From contig NZ_QCYJ01000084.1 in the NCBI RefSeq assembly GCF_003123685.1, forward strand, positions 434,001-498,000: a DNA stretch of 64,000 bases, written 5' to 3'. Shown here one piece after another: positions 34,991 to 49,258 of the stretch. The notes beneath the pieces are model-generated. The model searched no databases and had not been told where the DNA came from. It saw nothing but the letters and a program-made list of their open reading frames with translations. The position numbers and the translations under genes were made by a program. Numbering within the stretch: position 1 is the stretch's first letter; every line of letters begins with the position of its first letter. The DNA is from Nocardia aurea. GTDB lineage: Bacteria > Actinomycetota > Actinomycetes > Mycobacteriales > Mycobacteriaceae.

Positions 34991-35489
34991 GCACGCATCT
35001 TACTCAAAAGTAAGTTCTGCCAGGCCGAAGTATGGGCATACTCGACGAATCGGCCCGCGAGCTGCGCTTCTTCGGAGGCACGCGCCGGTGGTGGGGGCGG
35101 ATTTGAAGTGTCCAGGGGCATCGGGCATACTGTTCGGGTTGCCCTGCACCGGGCCGCGTCTGTTCCCGAAGTCGGAATCGAATGCGGTCGGGCGAGGCGA
35201 GCAGTACCCAATCGTGTATCCCGCTGGTTTATCAGCGCGGGTACGTCCGGGACGAACGTTCCAGGCCTGAGATGAAGTTTCTGTCCGGGCAGAGGAATGA
35301 GCGGAAAGGCGACACGCCCGACCGCGTGGACCGGAGAACCATGACAGATGAACAGCGGCGAAGATCGGGCGGTGCCCGGTCGTAGGTCTCTTCTGAGGCG
35401 TCTTTCGTGTGTTCGGACTGTGCAAATGAGGGTGGTTCGGGAGCGCAGCTTCCGGATCACGAACGAAAGCGGAGAAAAGGACACTTAGC
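34991..35489. other. Leader region upstream of the S10 operon
   Basis: About 500 bp lies between the divergent DUF4442 gene and rpsJ. It should hold the S10 operon promoter and 5' leader. Apart from the 34999-35014 palindrome, I see no clear -10/-35 pair, RNA gene or recognisable attenuator. Confidence 0.5.
34999..35014. promoter_or_regulatory. Palindromic operator candidate before the DUF4442 gene
   Basis: CTTACT-CAAA-AGTAAG, a perfect 6-bp inverted repeat with a 4-bp spacer, ends 9 bp before the start codon. Its size and AT-rich arms fit a TetR-type operator. No regulator gene is adjacent. Confidence 0.55.
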
Positions 35490-35795
35490 GTGGCGGGACA
35501 AAAGATCCGCATCAGGCTCAAGGCCTACGACCACGAGGCGATCGACGCGTCCGCGCGCAAGATCGTCGAGACGGTGACCCGTACCGGGGCACGTGTCGTC
35601 GGCCCGGTGCCGTTGCCCACCGAGAAGAACGTGTACTGCGTCATCCGTTCGCCGCACAAGTACAAGGACTCGCGCGAGCACTTCGAGATGCGTACGCACA
35701 AGCGGCTTATCGACATCCTCGACCCGACGCCGAAGACGGTCGACGCGCTGATGCGCATCGACCTGCCGGCCAGCGTCGACGTCAACATTCAGTGA
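35490..35795 (+). CDS. rpsJ: 30S ribosomal protein S10
   Basis: 101 residues, the usual length. Begins [15 protein letters not shown] and contains the conserved [16 protein letters not shown] and [14 protein letters not shown]10 is a small-subunit head protein that also acts as NusE in antitermination. GTG start with AAAGGA upstream. First gene of the S10 operon. Confidence 0.98.
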   Translation: MAGQKIRIRLKAYDHEAIDASARKIVETVTRTGARVVGPVPLPTEKNVYCVIRSPHKYKDSREHFEMRTHKRLIDILDPTPKTVDALMRIDLPASVDVNIQ

Positions 35796-35809
35796 CGGGG
35801 ACTCGAGAT

Positions 35810-36475
35810 ATGACTGACAACAAGAACCGGCCCGCGGCCGGCATCCTGGGCACCAAGCTCGGCATGACCCAGGTCTTCGACGACAAGAATCGGGTCGTTC
35901 CGGTCACCGTCATCAAGGCGGGCCCGAACGTCGTGACCCAGATCCGCACCGTGGAGCGCGACGGCTACAGCGCCGTCCAGATCGCTTTCGGCGCCATCGA
36001 CCCGCGCAAGGTGAACAAGCCGACTTCCGGCCAGTTCGCCAAGGCCGGTGTCACCCCGCGCCGCCACGTCGCCGAGATCCGCGTCGCCGACACCGCCAAC
36101 TTCGAGATCGGCCAGGAACTCTCCGCCGATGTCTTCGAAGAGGGCGCCTACGTCGACGTCACCGGCACCAGCAAGGGCAAGGGCTTCGCCGGCACCATGA
36201 AGCGTCACGGCTTCGCCGGTCAGGGCGCCTCGCACGGTGCGCAGGCCGTGCACCGTCGCCCCGGTTCCATCGGTGGTTGCGCCACCCCCGGCCGCGTGTT
36301 CAAGGGCATGCGCATGTCGGGTCGGATGGGTAACGACCGCGTCACCACCCAGAACCTGTCGGTTCACAAGGTGGACGCCGAGAACGGCCTGCTGCTGATC
36401 AAGGGAGCGATCCCGGGTCGCAGGAACAGCGTCGTGATCGTCAAGAGCGCCGTGAAGGGTGGTGCGCACGCATGA
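35810..36475 (+). CDS. rplC: 50S ribosomal protein L3
   Basis: 221 residues. [13 protein letters not shown] at the N-terminus and GHRR-type loop [18 protein letters not shown] are L3 signatures. The ATG at 35810 matches the family start better than an upstream in-frame GTG at 35792. It overlaps rplD by 4 bp. Confidence 0.97.
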   Translation: MTDNKNRPAAGILGTKLGMTQVFDDKNRVVPVTVIKAGPNVVTQIRTVERDGYSAVQIAFGAIDPRKVNKPTSGQFAKAGVTPRRHVAEIRVADTANFEIGQELSADVFEEGAYVDVTGTSKGKGFAGTMKRHGFAGQGASHGAQAVHRRPGSIGGCATPGRVFKGMRMSGRMGNDRVTTQNLSVHKVDAENGLLLIKGAIPGRRNSVVIVKSAVKGGAHA

Positions 36476-37194
36476 CCGTCAATACCGAGAAGAAGGATTC
36501 CGCGGAGCAGTCCGTGAATCTGACGCTGCCGGTGAAAGAGATCGGCGGCAAATCCAACGGAACCGTCGACCTCCCCGCGGAGATCTTCGACGTGACCGCC
36601 AATATCGCGCTGATGCACCAGGTCGTCGTGGCCCAGCTCGCCGCGGCTCGCCAGGGCACCCACTCCACGAAGACTCGTGGCGAGGTCCGTGGCGGTGGCA
36701 AGAAGCCGTACCGGCAGAAGGGCACCGGCCGCGCCCGTCAGGGCTCGACCCGCGCGCCGCAGTTCGCCGGTGGTGGCGTCGTCCACGGCCCGCAGCCGCG
36801 TGACTACAGCCAGCGGACCCCCAAGAAGATGAAGGCCGCCGCACTGCGTGGCGCCCTGTCGGATCGGGCCCGCAACGAGCGTATCCACGTGATCACCGAA
36901 CTGGTCTCGGGTCAGACCCCGTCGACCAAGACCGCCAAGACCTTCCTGGCCGAGCTCTCGGACCGCAAGAAGTTCCTGGTCGTCGTCGGCCGCGAGGACG
37001 TCGCCGCGTGGAAGAGCGTGGCGAACCTGGAGAACGTGCTGCCGATCGCACCGGACCAGCTCAACACCTACGACGTGCTCAACAGCGACGAAGTGGTGTT
37101 CAGCGTTGAGGCTTTGAACGCCTTCGTGCACGGTCCGACGGAGTCGGCCCAGAATGAGCAGCCCGGCTCCGCTGTTCAGGAGGAGAGCAAGTGA
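36472..37194 (+). CDS. rplD: 50S ribosomal protein L4
   Basis: 240 residues. The extended loop with [20 protein letters not shown] is diagnostic. The N- and C-terminal extensions are modestly longer and more acidic than in E. coli, as in other actinobacteria. ATGA overlap with rplC and GTGA overlap with rplW. Confidence 0.97.
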   Translation: MTVNTEKKDSAEQSVNLTLPVKEIGGKSNGTVDLPAEIFDVTANIALMHQVVVAQLAAARQGTHSTKTRGEVRGGGKKPYRQKGTGRARQGSTRAPQFAGGGVVHGPQPRDYSQRTPKKMKAAALRGALSDRARNERIHVITELVSGQTPSTKTAKTFLAELSDRKKFLVVVGREDVAAWKSVANLENVLPIAPDQLNTYDVLNSDEVVFSVEALNAFVHGPTESAQNEQPGSAVQEESK

Positions 37195-37496
37195 CCACCA
37201 TCGCCGACCCCCGCGACATCCTGCTGGCGCCGGTCATCTCGGAGAAGTCCTACGGACTCATCGAAGAAGGCACCTACACCTTCATCGTGCACCCGGACTC
37301 CAACAAGACGCAGATCAAGATCGCCGTCGAGAAGGTTTTCGGTGTGAAGGTGACCAGCGTCAACACCGCCAACCGTCAGGGCAAGCGCAAGCGGACCCGC
37401 TTCGGTTACGGCAAGCGCAAGGACACCAAGCGTGCGCTCGTGACCATCTCGGCCGACAGCAAGCCCATCGAGATCTTCGGAGGCCCGGTCGCGTAA
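37191..37496 (+). CDS. rplW: 50S ribosomal protein L23
   Basis: 101 residues. [13 protein letters not shown] at the N-terminus and the basic [19 protein letters not shown] stretch are typical. It lies at the exit-tunnel rim, where trigger factor and SRP dock. GTG start overlapping rplD. Confidence 0.97.
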   Translation: MTTIADPRDILLAPVISEKSYGLIEEGTYTFIVHPDSNKTQIKIAVEKVFGVKVTSVNTANRQGKRKRTRFGYGKRKDTKRALVTISADSKPIEIFGGPVA

Positions 37497-37529
37497 GCGG
37501 ACGGGAATCCAGAAAGCAGAGAAGAACTC

Positions 37530-38366
37530 ATGGCAATTCGTAAGTACAAGCCGACTACGCCGGGTAGGCGCGGGGCGTCCGTCTCGGACTTCGCCGAGAT
37601 CACCCGGTCCACCCCCGAGAAGTCGCTGCTGCGTCCGCTGACCAAGAGCGGTGGCCGTAACGCGCACGGTCGTATCACCACCCGGCACCGCGGTGGCGGC
37701 CACAAGCGTGCCTACCGTCTGATCGACTTCCGTCGACTGGACAAGGACGGCATCCCGGCCAAGGTCGCTCACATCGAGTACGACCCGAACCGCACCGCCA
37801 ACATCGCGTTGCTGCACTTTGTCGACGGCGAGAAGCGCTACATCATCGCGCCGAAGGGCATCAAGCAGGGCACCCCGATCGAGTCCGGCCCCACGGCCGA
37901 CATCAAGCCGGGTAACAACCTGCCGCTGCGCAACATCCCGACGGGTACCACCATCCACGCGGTGGAGCTCCGTCCGGGCGGCGGCGCCAAGCTGGCCCGT
38001 TCGGCCGGTATGAGCATCCAGCTGCTCGGTAAGGAAGGCCCCTACGCCACGCTGCGTATGCCCTCCGGTGAAATCCGCCGCGTCGACGTGCGCTGCCGCG
38101 CCACCGTCGGCGAGGTCGGCAACGCCGAGCAGTCGAACATCAACTGGGGCAAAGCCGGCCGTATGCGCTGGAAGGGTCGCCGTCCCACGGTCCGTGGTGT
38201 CGTCATGAACCCGGTCGACCACCCGCACGGTGGTGGTGAGGGCAAGACCTCCGGTGGTCGCCACCCGGTCTCGCCGTGGGGTCAGCCGGAAGGCCGCACC
38301 CGCAAGCCCAACCGTCCGAGCGACAAGCTCATCGTCCGCCGTCGCAAGACCGGCAAGAAGCGCTGA
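37530..38366 (+). CDS. rplB: 50S ribosomal protein L2
   Basis: 278 residues, normal length. Conserved [19 protein letters not shown] and the C-terminal [17 protein letters not shown], which includes the essential His, are intact. Start ATG preceded by AGAGAAG. Confidence 0.98.
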   Translation: MAIRKYKPTTPGRRGASVSDFAEITRSTPEKSLLRPLTKSGGRNAHGRITTRHRGGGHKRAYRLIDFRRLDKDGIPAKVAHIEYDPNRTANIALLHFVDGEKRYIIAPKGIKQGTPIESGPTADIKPGNNLPLRNIPTGTTIHAVELRPGGGAKLARSAGMSIQLLGKEGPYATLRMPSGEIRRVDVRCRATVGEVGNAEQSNINWGKAGRMRWKGRRPTVRGVVMNPVDHPHGGGEGKTSGGRHPVSPWGQPEGRTRKPNRPSDKLIVRRRKTGKKR

Positions 38367-38381
38367 AGGAGGAGGTAAGAA

Positions 38382-38663
38382 ATGCCACGCAGCCTCAAGA
38401 AGGGCCCGTTCGTCGACGACCACCTCCAAGCGAAGGTGGACGTTCAGAACGACAAGGGCACCAAGCAGGTCATCAAGACCTGGTCCCGCCGTTCGACCAT
38501 CACCCCGGATTTCATCGGTCACACCTTCGCCGTCCATGACGGTCGCAAGCACGTGCCGGTGTTCGTCTCCGAGAACATGGTCGGACACAAGCTGGGTGAG
38601 TTCGCGCCCACCCGGACGTTCAAGAGCCACGTCAAGGAAGATCGGAAGAGCAAGCGGCGATGA
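38382..38663 (+). CDS. rpsS: 30S ribosomal protein S19
   Basis: 93 residues beginning [14 protein letters not shown], with [16 protein letters not shown] and the [11 protein letters not shown] tail. A strong Shine-Dalgarno (AAGGAGGAGG) precedes the ATG. Confidence 0.98.
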   Translation: MPRSLKKGPFVDDHLQAKVDVQNDKGTKQVIKTWSRRSTITPDFIGHTFAVHDGRKHVPVFVSENMVGHKLGEFAPTRTFKSHVKEDRKSKRR

Positions 38664-39061
38664 CCACTGAGACTCAGAATCCGACTGCGCGCGCGACGGC
38701 CAAGCACGTTCGCGTGACCCCGATGAAGGCTCGCCGTGTCGTGGACCTGGTCCGCGGCAAGCGAGTCGAGGACGCACTGGCGATCCTGAAGTTCGCGCCC
38801 CAGGCAGCGAGCGAGCCGGTCGCCAAGGTCGTGGCCAGTGCCGCGGCGAACGCCGAGAACAACCTCGGCCTGAACCCGGCCACCCTGGTGATCTCGACGG
38901 CCTACGTCGACGAGGGCGCCACCATGAAGCGTTTCCAGCCGCGGGCCCAGGGCCGTGCGTTCCGGATCCGCAAGCGCACCAGCCACATCACCATCGAGGT
39001 CGAGAGCGTTCCCACCGCCGGTGGATCCACTCGTAACCGCCGGAAGGGAGGGGCAAAGTAA
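38660..39061 (+). CDS. rplV: 50S ribosomal protein L22
   Basis: 133 residues. [17 protein letters not shown] and [20 protein letters not shown] are the family motifs; the beta-hairpin that lines the exit tunnel is present. ATGA overlap with rpsS. Confidence 0.98.
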   Translation: MTTETQNPTARATAKHVRVTPMKARRVVDLVRGKRVEDALAILKFAPQAASEPVAKVVASAAANAENNLGLNPATLVISTAYVDEGATMKRFQPRAQGRAFRIRKRTSHITIEVESVPTAGGSTRNRRKGGAK

Positions 39062-39865
<804 letters not shown>

Positions 39866-39869
39866 AGCA

Positions 39870-40286
39870 ATGCTGATGCCTCGTAAGGTCAAGCACCGTA
39901 AGCAGCATCACCCCGGTCGTTCCGGCATGGCCAAGGGCGGCACCGCGGTGACGTTCGGCGAGTTCGGAATCCAGGCGCTGGAGCCGGCTTACGTGACCAA
40001 CCGGCAGATCGAGTCGGCCCGTATCGCGATGACCCGCCACATCAAGCGTGGCGGCAAGATCTGGATCAACATCTACCCGGATCGCCCCCTCACCAAGAAG
40101 CCCGCCGAGACCCGCATGGGTTCCGGTAAGGGTTCGCCGGAGTGGTGGATCGCGAACGTCAAGCCCGGTCGCGTGATGTTCGAAATGTCGTACCCCAATG
40201 AGGAGACCGCTCGTGAGGCCCTGCGCCGCGCGATGCACAAGCTCCCCATGAAGTGCAGGATCGTGACCAGGGAGGAGCAGTTCTGA
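39870..40286 (+). CDS. rplP: 50S ribosomal protein L16
   Basis: 138 residues starting [14 protein letters not shown]. The conserved [17 protein letters not shown] and [20 protein letters not shown] are visible. ACAGGAGGGC precedes the start; the longer open frame is not used. The stop overlaps the rpmC ATG. Confidence 0.98.
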   Translation: MLMPRKVKHRKQHHPGRSGMAKGGTAVTFGEFGIQALEPAYVTNRQIESARIAMTRHIKRGGKIWINIYPDRPLTKKPAETRMGSGKGSPEWWIANVKPGRVMFEMSYPNEETAREALRRAMHKLPMKCRIVTREEQF

Positions 40287-40525
40287 TGGCTACCGAAACA
40301 CCGGCCGCCGAGCTCCGCGAGCTCACCGAGGACGAACTCGTTTCCCGCCTGCGTGAGTCGAAGGAAGAGCTGTTCAACCTGCGCTTCCAGATGGCGACGG
40401 GTCAGCTGGACAACAACCGTCGGCTGCGCGTCGTTCGTCACGAGATCGCGCGCATCTACACGGTCATGCGCGAGCGCGAGCTCGGCCTGGCCACCGGACC
40501 CGCTGGCAAGGGAGATGCGGCATGA
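40286..40525 (+). CDS. rpmC: 50S ribosomal protein L29
   Basis: 79 residues with [21 protein letters not shown] and the [11 protein letters not shown] motif. The ATG overlaps the rplP TGA by one base with GGAGGAG upstream. It overlaps rpsQ by 4 bp. Confidence 0.97.
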   Translation: MATETPAAELRELTEDELVSRLRESKEELFNLRFQMATGQLDNNRRLRVVRHEIARIYTVMRERELGLATGPAGKGDAA

Positions 40526-40794
40526 GCGAAAAAGTGGAAGGGCAGCGCAACAGCCGCAAGGTTCGCAGCGGCTACGTTGTCTCGGACAAGATGAACAAGA
40601 CGATCGTCGTCGAGCTGGAAGACCGTCACCGGCACCCGCTCTACGGCAAGATCATTCGCACCACCTCCAAGGTGAAGGCGCATGACGAGAACGAGGTTGC
40701 CGGCGTCGGCGACCGCGTTCAGCTGATGGAGACCCGTCCGCTGTCGGCCACCAAGCGCTGGCGTCTGGTCGAGGTCCTGGAGCGGGCCAAGTAA
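40522..40794 (+). CDS. rpsQ: 30S ribosomal protein S17
   Basis: 90 residues. [19 protein letters not shown] and HPLYGKIIR are S17 signatures. Last gene of the operon segment: rplN, rplX and rplE do not follow, as in Mycobacterium tuberculosis, where unrelated genes split the cluster at the same point. Confidence 0.97.
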   Translation: MSEKVEGQRNSRKVRSGYVVSDKMNKTIVVELEDRHRHPLYGKIIRTTSKVKAHDENEVAGVGDRVQLMETRPLSATKRWRLVEVLERAK

Positions 40795-40821
40795 GTCCCC
40801 TCCACGGCTGACAGTCGAACA

Positions 40822-40857
40822 CCGAAGGCCCGCTTCCACTCGGAAGCGGGCCTTCGG
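40822..40857 (+). terminator. Strong terminator of the S10 operon
   Basis: A perfect 16-bp stem (CCGAAGGCCCGCTTCC with its complement) around an ACTC loop, 28 bp after the rpsQ stop. Confidence 0.88.
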
Positions 40858-40885
40858 CATTTCCCAAGGCCCCGACTTTCCGAGC

Positions 40886-40908
40886 CTTGGTATCACGCTT
40901 GGTATCAT
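40886..40908 (+). promoter_or_regulatory. Repeated operator/promoter of the vapBC pair
   Basis: CTTGGTATCA occurs at 40886-40895 and 40898-40907, 12 bp apart. TATCAT at 40903-40908 could be the -10; it ends 7 bp before the antitoxin ATG, and there is no Shine-Dalgarno, so the transcript may be leaderless. Repeated sites of this sort suit autoregulation by a VapB-VapC complex. Confidence 0.55.
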
Positions 40909-40914
40909 TCGACT

Positions 40915-41139
40915 ATGGCCTGGACGATGCGGCTCCCCGAGGACGAAGACGCTGCGCTCACCGCGCAGGCGGATGCCGAAGGGCGTTCCAAACATGAAAT
41001 CACCCGTGACGCGCTTCGGCTCTATTTGATGCGCCACCGCCGGTGGGAGGAACCCCTGCTGACCGACGAGGAGACCTTCGATCTCGGTGGTCCCGTCGGC
41101 AAGGATGATATTCACGATGCGATGAACCGGTCGGCATGA
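40915..41139 (+). CDS. vapB: VapB-family antitoxin (ribbon-helix-helix)
   Basis: 74 residues. The N-terminal MAWTMRLPEDEDAALTAQAD and GRSKHEITRDALRLYL form a ribbon-helix-helix DNA-binding domain. The acidic C-terminus (LTDEETFDLGGPVGKDDIHD) would bind and block the toxin. It overlaps vapC by 4 bp. The subfamily is assigned from the partner. Confidence 0.82.
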   Translation: MAWTMRLPEDEDAALTAQADAEGRSKHEITRDALRLYLMRHRRWEEPLLTDEETFDLGGPVGKDDIHDAMNRSA

Positions 41140-41579
41140 TCGTTGTCGCGGATACCTCCGGACTTCTTGCAATCTTCAATCGGTCCGAACCCGAGCATTT
41201 CGCGGCTCGGCGAGCGGCCGACGCGGCCAGCGCGCTGATCGTCAGTCCGCTCACTCTCACCGAGGTTCACCATGTCGCGAGTGTCCGCGCGGGCCGCAAA
41301 GTGGCCGACGGCATCCTGGAGTTGGTGGCTGATCGAGCTGCCGCCACCCGCATCGCGATTGCGAATGTCGATGCGGCACAGCTGCGCACCGCGATCGCGG
41401 TGCGTGCGGGCTACGACGGATTGAACCTCGATCTGGTCGACGCGATCTGCGTAGCCCTGGCCGATGAGTACGAAACCGACGCGATATTGACGCTGGATCG
41501 GCGTGACTTCCGAGTGCTGCGGCCGCTGAACCGATTCCCAGCGTTCCGAATTCTGCCCGACGACCTGGGTACGGCATAG
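41136..41579 (+). CDS. vapC: VapC-family PIN-domain ribonuclease toxin
   Basis: 147 residues with the PIN-domain acidic residues: Asp6 in VVADTSGLL, Glu in SPLTLTEVHH, Asp in LDLVDAICVALADEY and the final TLDRRDF. PIN toxins cleave specific RNAs, often tRNA or rRNA, and are held inactive by the upstream antitoxin. The pair sits directly after the S10 operon terminator. Confidence 0.86.
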   Translation: MIVVADTSGLLAIFNRSEPEHFAARRAADAASALIVSPLTLTEVHHVASVRAGRKVADGILELVADRAAATRIAIANVDAAQLRTAIAVRAGYDGLNLDLVDAICVALADEYETDAILTLDRRDFRVLRPLNRFPAFRILPDDLGTA

Positions 41580-41765
41580 CAAGGAGACCAGCCGGGGCAC
41601 CATCCTCGGCAAGGAGTTGCTCGGGAACTGTCCGACATCAGGAGTGCTCGGCGGTCGCGGGTGGCTTCCTCGCCGGGCCCGGCTCAGTGGCGTGGTGGGC
41701 CTGTGGGAACCATCGTTCCGGCCCCGTCGTGATCGGATCCGCCCGCGACGCATGATCGGGGCCCG

Positions 41766-42326
41766 TCAGTCGGAGAGTTGGGCCATGATGCGGGTCAGTT
41801 GGGTGGGGCGGGTGGTGGGGGTCGCCTTCATCAGGCGTAGGAACAGGGAGTAGCGGGCGGTGCGGTCCAGGTTGGCGAATCGGGTTCGAGCCGTCGGGTT
41901 TTCGGACAGGGCCGCAGCCAGGTCGGGTGGGGTTGTCGCGGTGCGTTGGGGTGCGTACGCGGATGACCAGCGGCCGTCGGATTCGGCGGCGGCTATGGCG
42001 GCGAAGCCGGGGGAGCGCATGCGGCCCGCGGCGATCAGGGTTTCGGCTTTGGTGACGTTGACCTGGGACCAGGGGCTTTTCGGGCGGCGGGGGGAGTAGC
42101 GCTGGAGGTAGTGGCTGCTGTCGAGGGAACGGCGGTTGCTGTCGATCCAGCCGTAGCAGAGGGCGCCGTCGAGTGCCTCGGTGATGGTGATGGTGGTGCT
42201 GCCGGAATTCTTCTTCGCGATTTTCAGCCAGACGCCGGTGCTCGACGCGTGGTTATCCGTGAGCCAGGATTCCCACGCGGCGGGGGTGGCGAAGTCGAGG
42301 GTGTCGGCGGTATCGCGTGATTCCAT
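41766..42326 (-). CDS. YdeI/OmpD-associated family protein
   Basis: 186 residues. LDFATPAAWESWLTDNHA, GVWLKIAKKNSG, ALDGALCYGWIDSNRR and YSPRRPKSPWSQVNVTKAE are typical of the bacterial YdeI (OmpD-associated) family, whose molecular function is poorly known. The ATG at 42326 was chosen for its GGGAG; a start at 42386 would add 20 residues. Confidence 0.82.
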   Translation of the reverse strand: MESRDTADTLDFATPAAWESWLTDNHASSTGVWLKIAKKNSGSTTITITEALDGALCYGWIDSNRRSLDSSHYLQRYSPRRPKSPWSQVNVTKAETLIAAGRMRSPGFAAIAAAESDGRWSSAYAPQRTATTPPDLAAALSENPTARTRFANLDRTARYSLFLRLMKATPTTRPTQLTRIMAQLSD

Positions 42327-42558
42327 GGGGGCTCCCGGTGGCTCGAAGTGGTGGTTGCTATCGATCATCGTGGGAAAAGTGCTCATGGAATGAGCTGTTT
42401 GGGTGGGGGATCGGTCCGGCCGGAAATTCTCCGTCCGTCTCGGCGGATTCCTGGGATTTTCTTCGAAGAATGTCCGCTGAGAACGGGACCGTCATGTTCG
42501 TCTGGTTGTCTGGTCCGGTGGGGTTGAACGGGCCCACCGAATATGCGGAGGTTCGGCA

Positions 42559-43359
42559 GTGGGATTCGGACAGGTCGATCGACGGGCGCTGCGGGAGCAG
42601 TTGGTGCGGACTCGGATCGCGGGGGATGTCGCGACGCCGAGGGAGGTGAATCTCGAGCATCTCCGGCGCATGGTGGGCAAGGATCCGCACTATCAGTTCG
42701 GGTTGACGTTGAAGGATTGGACCTTCGACGAAGCCCTCGACATGATGGCGAGGCTGTGCGGGGTGAGTCCGGACTCGCGGTTCCTGCGCGGCGTGGACAC
42801 CATCGACCCCGATCTCACGCTCGATGCCCTCGACGTGATGGGCGCGAGGATCGGGGAGGCGGCCCGGCGTCGGGAAACGGTGCTGCTCGCCACCGGGCAT
42901 CCGGGCACGCTCATGAATGTCTATCGCGCCGTGGAGGATCGGCTGCGTGCGGCGGGTTGTGCCGTGCTGACGCCCGCCGCGGGCTGGTCCTACGAGGCCG
43001 ACGAGCACTACGGTCCGCGCCGCCGCCAGATCCGGTACAACTCGGGGGTCGCGACCGTGGTCCGGCCCGACGGCGCACCCGCTCACACCCACGATCCGCA
43101 TCCGATGCGGGCGATGCTGCGCGAACTCGACAACGGCACGTGGCCGGATCTGGTCATCGCCGATCACGGTTGGGCGGGCGCGGCGGGTGATGCCGGTATC
43201 GATGTCGTCGGATTCGCCGACTGCAACGATCCCGCGCTGTTCGCGGGGCAGGCCGAGGGCAAGATCGTCGTGACGGTGCCGTTGGACGACGGCATCCGGC
43301 CCGAGGACTACGAACCGCTGATCGGGTACCTGCTCGCCCGCGCCGGACTGTCCGAGTGA
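42559..43359 (+). CDS. Actinobacterial phosphatase-like protein
   Basis: 266 residues, GTG start with GGAGG 8 bp upstream. It resembles a family annotated as 'phosphatase' in Nocardia, Rhodococcus and Mycobacterium, but no standard phosphatase motif is certain. Visible conserved-looking segments are LLATGHPGTLMNVYR, WPDLVIADHGWAGAAGDAGI and GFADCNDPALFAGQAEG. The conserved His and Asp in these could bind a metal. The biochemical activity is not established by what I see. Confidence 0.6.
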   Translation: MGFGQVDRRALREQLVRTRIAGDVATPREVNLEHLRRMVGKDPHYQFGLTLKDWTFDEALDMMARLCGVSPDSRFLRGVDTIDPDLTLDALDVMGARIGEAARRRETVLLATGHPGTLMNVYRAVEDRLRAAGCAVLTPAAGWSYEADEHYGPRRRQIRYNSGVATVVRPDGAPAHTHDPHPMRAMLRELDNGTWPDLVIADHGWAGAAGDAGIDVVGFADCNDPALFAGQAEGKIVVTVPLDDGIRPEDYEPLIGYLLARAGLSE

Positions 43360-43373
43360 TCGACCTCGCCTGA

Positions 43374-46916
<3,543 letters not shown>

Positions 46917-47348
46917 CGCGAACCTTCCCTGGAACGGGTATCGTGCCGATTCATCGGTGGCGACAAAGTTGCTCGAACATATGTTTGAACGCAGTGAGAG
47001 TAATCCCGCCGCCCCGCCGCGGTCAATGCCACGCGGGGGCGTGTTGTGAACAACGCATATTTACCCTGGTGGGCATCGGTTGAATGATGAAGCTCACGGT
47101 GCGCGCGGTCCTACGAACCATCGCGACGCGGGGGCTCGATACCCGGGGAAAGCCGTCGACGGACCGTCGGAATCGAACCGTGTTCGGCGGTAATTTCTGA
47201 GCGCTCGCGCCGATGATTCGCGACCTCGTGATATGTCCGAGATACGTCGAAAAATGGCCCGAGGAATGGCGTGACAAATCGCCTGTCGGATCGATTGGTC
47301 AGGTCGCAGGAATTGATTGCGACGAACTTGCCGAACGCTCCGAAATGG
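46917..47348. other. Intergenic region with SOS box, no gene
   Basis: 432 bp between the DUF2637 gene and the CAAX protease, both on the minus strand. Apart from the SOS-like box nothing is recognised; the short open frames match no family. Confidence 0.5.
46973..46988. promoter_or_regulatory. LexA-type SOS box upstream of the DUF2637 gene
   Basis: TCGAACATATGTTTGA matches the mycobacterial/actinobacterial SOS consensus TCGAAC-N4-GTTCGA at 11 of 12 fixed positions. It lies 57-72 bp upstream of the start codon at 46916 (minus strand), a promoter position. It implies DNA-damage control, by inference. Confidence 0.6.
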
Positions 47349-48152
47349 TCAGGAGACGGTGGTGTGCCAGACGATGGCGGCGGCGAGCGCGCCCGCGCCG
47401 TTGACCGACCAGTGCAGTGCGATCGGGGCGAGCAGACTGCCGCTGCGGCGGCGCAACCAGGTGAAGACGACACCCGCGACGGCGGTGGCGGCCACGGCCA
47501 GCACAATGCCCGCGATCTGACCGACGACACCGCCGCCGAGGAATCCGGACAGGCCGCGATTATTGGAGGTCAGGCCGAACGAGGAAGCGATATGCCACAG
47601 ACCGAAAAGCAGTGATCCCGCGGCGAACACACCGCGGGCGCCATAGGCCCGATCGAGGGTTCCGTGCAGGACGCCGCGGAAGGCGAGTTCCTCCGGGATC
47701 ACCGTCTGCAACGGGATCACGATCATCGAGGCGATGAGCGCGCCGGAGATCGTGGCGTAGCGGTCGGCGAGGAAGAAGGGGCGGGTCACCGGCAATAGCG
47801 CGCCGATTGCCACGGCGGTGAGGACGATGCCGACGGCGGCGAGCGCGTAGAGCGTGCCGCGTCGCCAGTGCCGTGGCGAGAGGCCGAGTTCGGACCATCC
47901 GAGACCGCGCCTGCGCACCAGCGCGAGCAGCACGAGCGCGGCGACGGGAACGGTGACGATACTCGCCCACGCGGTGGTGAAATGCGCGATCAGATTGGTT
48001 CCCGCGAGGACGACGACAACGACGGCCACATCGATGTAGGCATGCAGACGTGGGCGGGGCGGGGCCGCTTCCTCGAGGTCGGTTCCAAGCACCCGGCCCA
48101 GTGTACGGACGGACTCCGAGGCCGCGAGTGTTTGTGACGCAACCATCGTCAC
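47349..48152 (-). CDS. CAAX-family (CPBP) intramembrane metalloprotease
   Basis: 267 residues with about seven membrane segments. The catalytic motifs are intact: PEELAFRG (EExxxR), FGLWH and HWSVNG. Bacterial members are linked to immunity to peptides and to membrane-protein processing; the substrate here is unknown. GTG at 48152 or ATG at 48146 are both possible starts. Confidence 0.88.
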   Translation of the reverse strand: MTMVASQTLAASESVRTLGRVLGTDLEEAAPPRPRLHAYIDVAVVVVVLAGTNLIAHFTTAWASIVTVPVAALVLLALVRRRGLGWSELGLSPRHWRRGTLYALAAVGIVLTAVAIGALLPVTRPFFLADRYATISGALIASMIVIPLQTVIPEELAFRGVLHGTLDRAYGARGVFAAGSLLFGLWHIASSFGLTSNNRGLSGFLGGGVVGQIAGIVLAVAATAVAGVVFTWLRRRSGSLLAPIALHWSVNGAGALAAAIVWHTTVS

Positions 48153-48222
48153 CTGGTCGGGTTGCGGGAATCGTCCTGGTCAGGGCGGAGGCAACCGTGC
48201 TTTCCGGTCGGCGGGACGCCGG

Positions 48223-49179
48223 TCACCGGTGGTGCGGGCCGCTCGCGCCGGGACCCGCCCACCCTTCGGGATCGGTCCACGCCTGGAGCGACCGCCGTGT
48301 CCGGAACCGTCGGAGTTCCCCACTGATCGGATCGGTGAACTCCAGCGCGGCGGCCAGTAATTGCAGCGGCCGGGTGAAATCGTCGACCGGTTTGTCGGTC
48401 ACCCTCGGGTAGAAGTCGTCGCCGAGGATCGGCACGCCGAGGCTGTTCATATGCAGCCGCAGTTGATGGGTGCGCCCGGTGTGCGGCCGCAGTCGGTAGC
48501 GCGCGAGTCCGCCGCGCACCTCGACCAGCTCCACCACGGTTTCGGCATTGGGTTCGCCCTCGACCTCCTGCGCGGCGAGCACCTGCTTCTCCTTGACGAT
48601 CCGGCTGCGCACCGTCCTCGGCAGTGTCAGCGTCGGATCGTAGGGCGCGATGGCCTCGTATTCCTTGCGCACCGTGCGACGGTGGAACATCGTCTGATAC
48701 GCGCCGCGCCTGGCGGGATCGATGATGAACAGCACCAGCCCGGCCGTCACCCGGTCGAGCCGGTGGGCGGGTATGAGGTCCGGCAGGTCGAGTTCGTGCC
48801 GCAACCGCACCAGTGCGGTCTGCCGGATGTGCTGTCCGCGCGGAATGGTCGCCAGGAAATGTGGTTTGTCGATGACGAGCAGGGTGTCGTCGCGGTGCAC
48901 GATGCCGATGTCGAACGGGACATCGGTCTCGAGCGGCAGATCGCGGTGGAACCAGACGGCTCCGCCGGGTGCGTAGGGTGCGTCCGGGGCGATGGGGCCG
49001 TCCATGTCGACGATGGCGCCGGCGCGCAGCAGTTCATCGATCCGCGCGGGATCGACCCGGGGCAGCCGCTCGACCAGATGTTCCCGGATGGTTGCCCACG
49101 TACCGTCCTCCGGCAGCCGTAGCCGGGCCGGATCCAAGCCGAACCGCTTGGGCAACGGCGGCTGCTGCCTCCTTCTCAT
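48223..49179 (-). CDS. RluA-family pseudouridine synthase
   Basis: 318 residues. The catalytic motif HRLDRVTAGL with its Asp, the RTHQLRLHMNSLG segment and the LLVIDKPHFLAT strand are typical. It isomerises uridine to pseudouridine in rRNA or tRNA. The N-terminal 80 residues are an S4-like extension; the exact target base cannot be read. Confidence 0.9.
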   Translation of the reverse strand: MRRRQQPPLPKRFGLDPARLRLPEDGTWATIREHLVERLPRVDPARIDELLRAGAIVDMDGPIAPDAPYAPGGAVWFHRDLPLETDVPFDIGIVHRDDTLLVIDKPHFLATIPRGQHIRQTALVRLRHELDLPDLIPAHRLDRVTAGLVLFIIDPARRGAYQTMFHRRTVRKEYEAIAPYDPTLTLPRTVRSRIVKEKQVLAAQEVEGEPNAETVVELVEVRGGLARYRLRPHTGRTHQLRLHMNSLGVPILGDDFYPRVTDKPVDDFTRPLQLLAAALEFTDPISGELRRFRTRRSLQAWTDPEGWAGPGASGPHHR

Positions 49180-49258
49180 CGGAGACGACCCTAGTCCTCG
49201 GCCGTCGATGGCCGATGACCGGTCGTCATTCGATACCGCCGCCCCGGTCGAAAACGAC

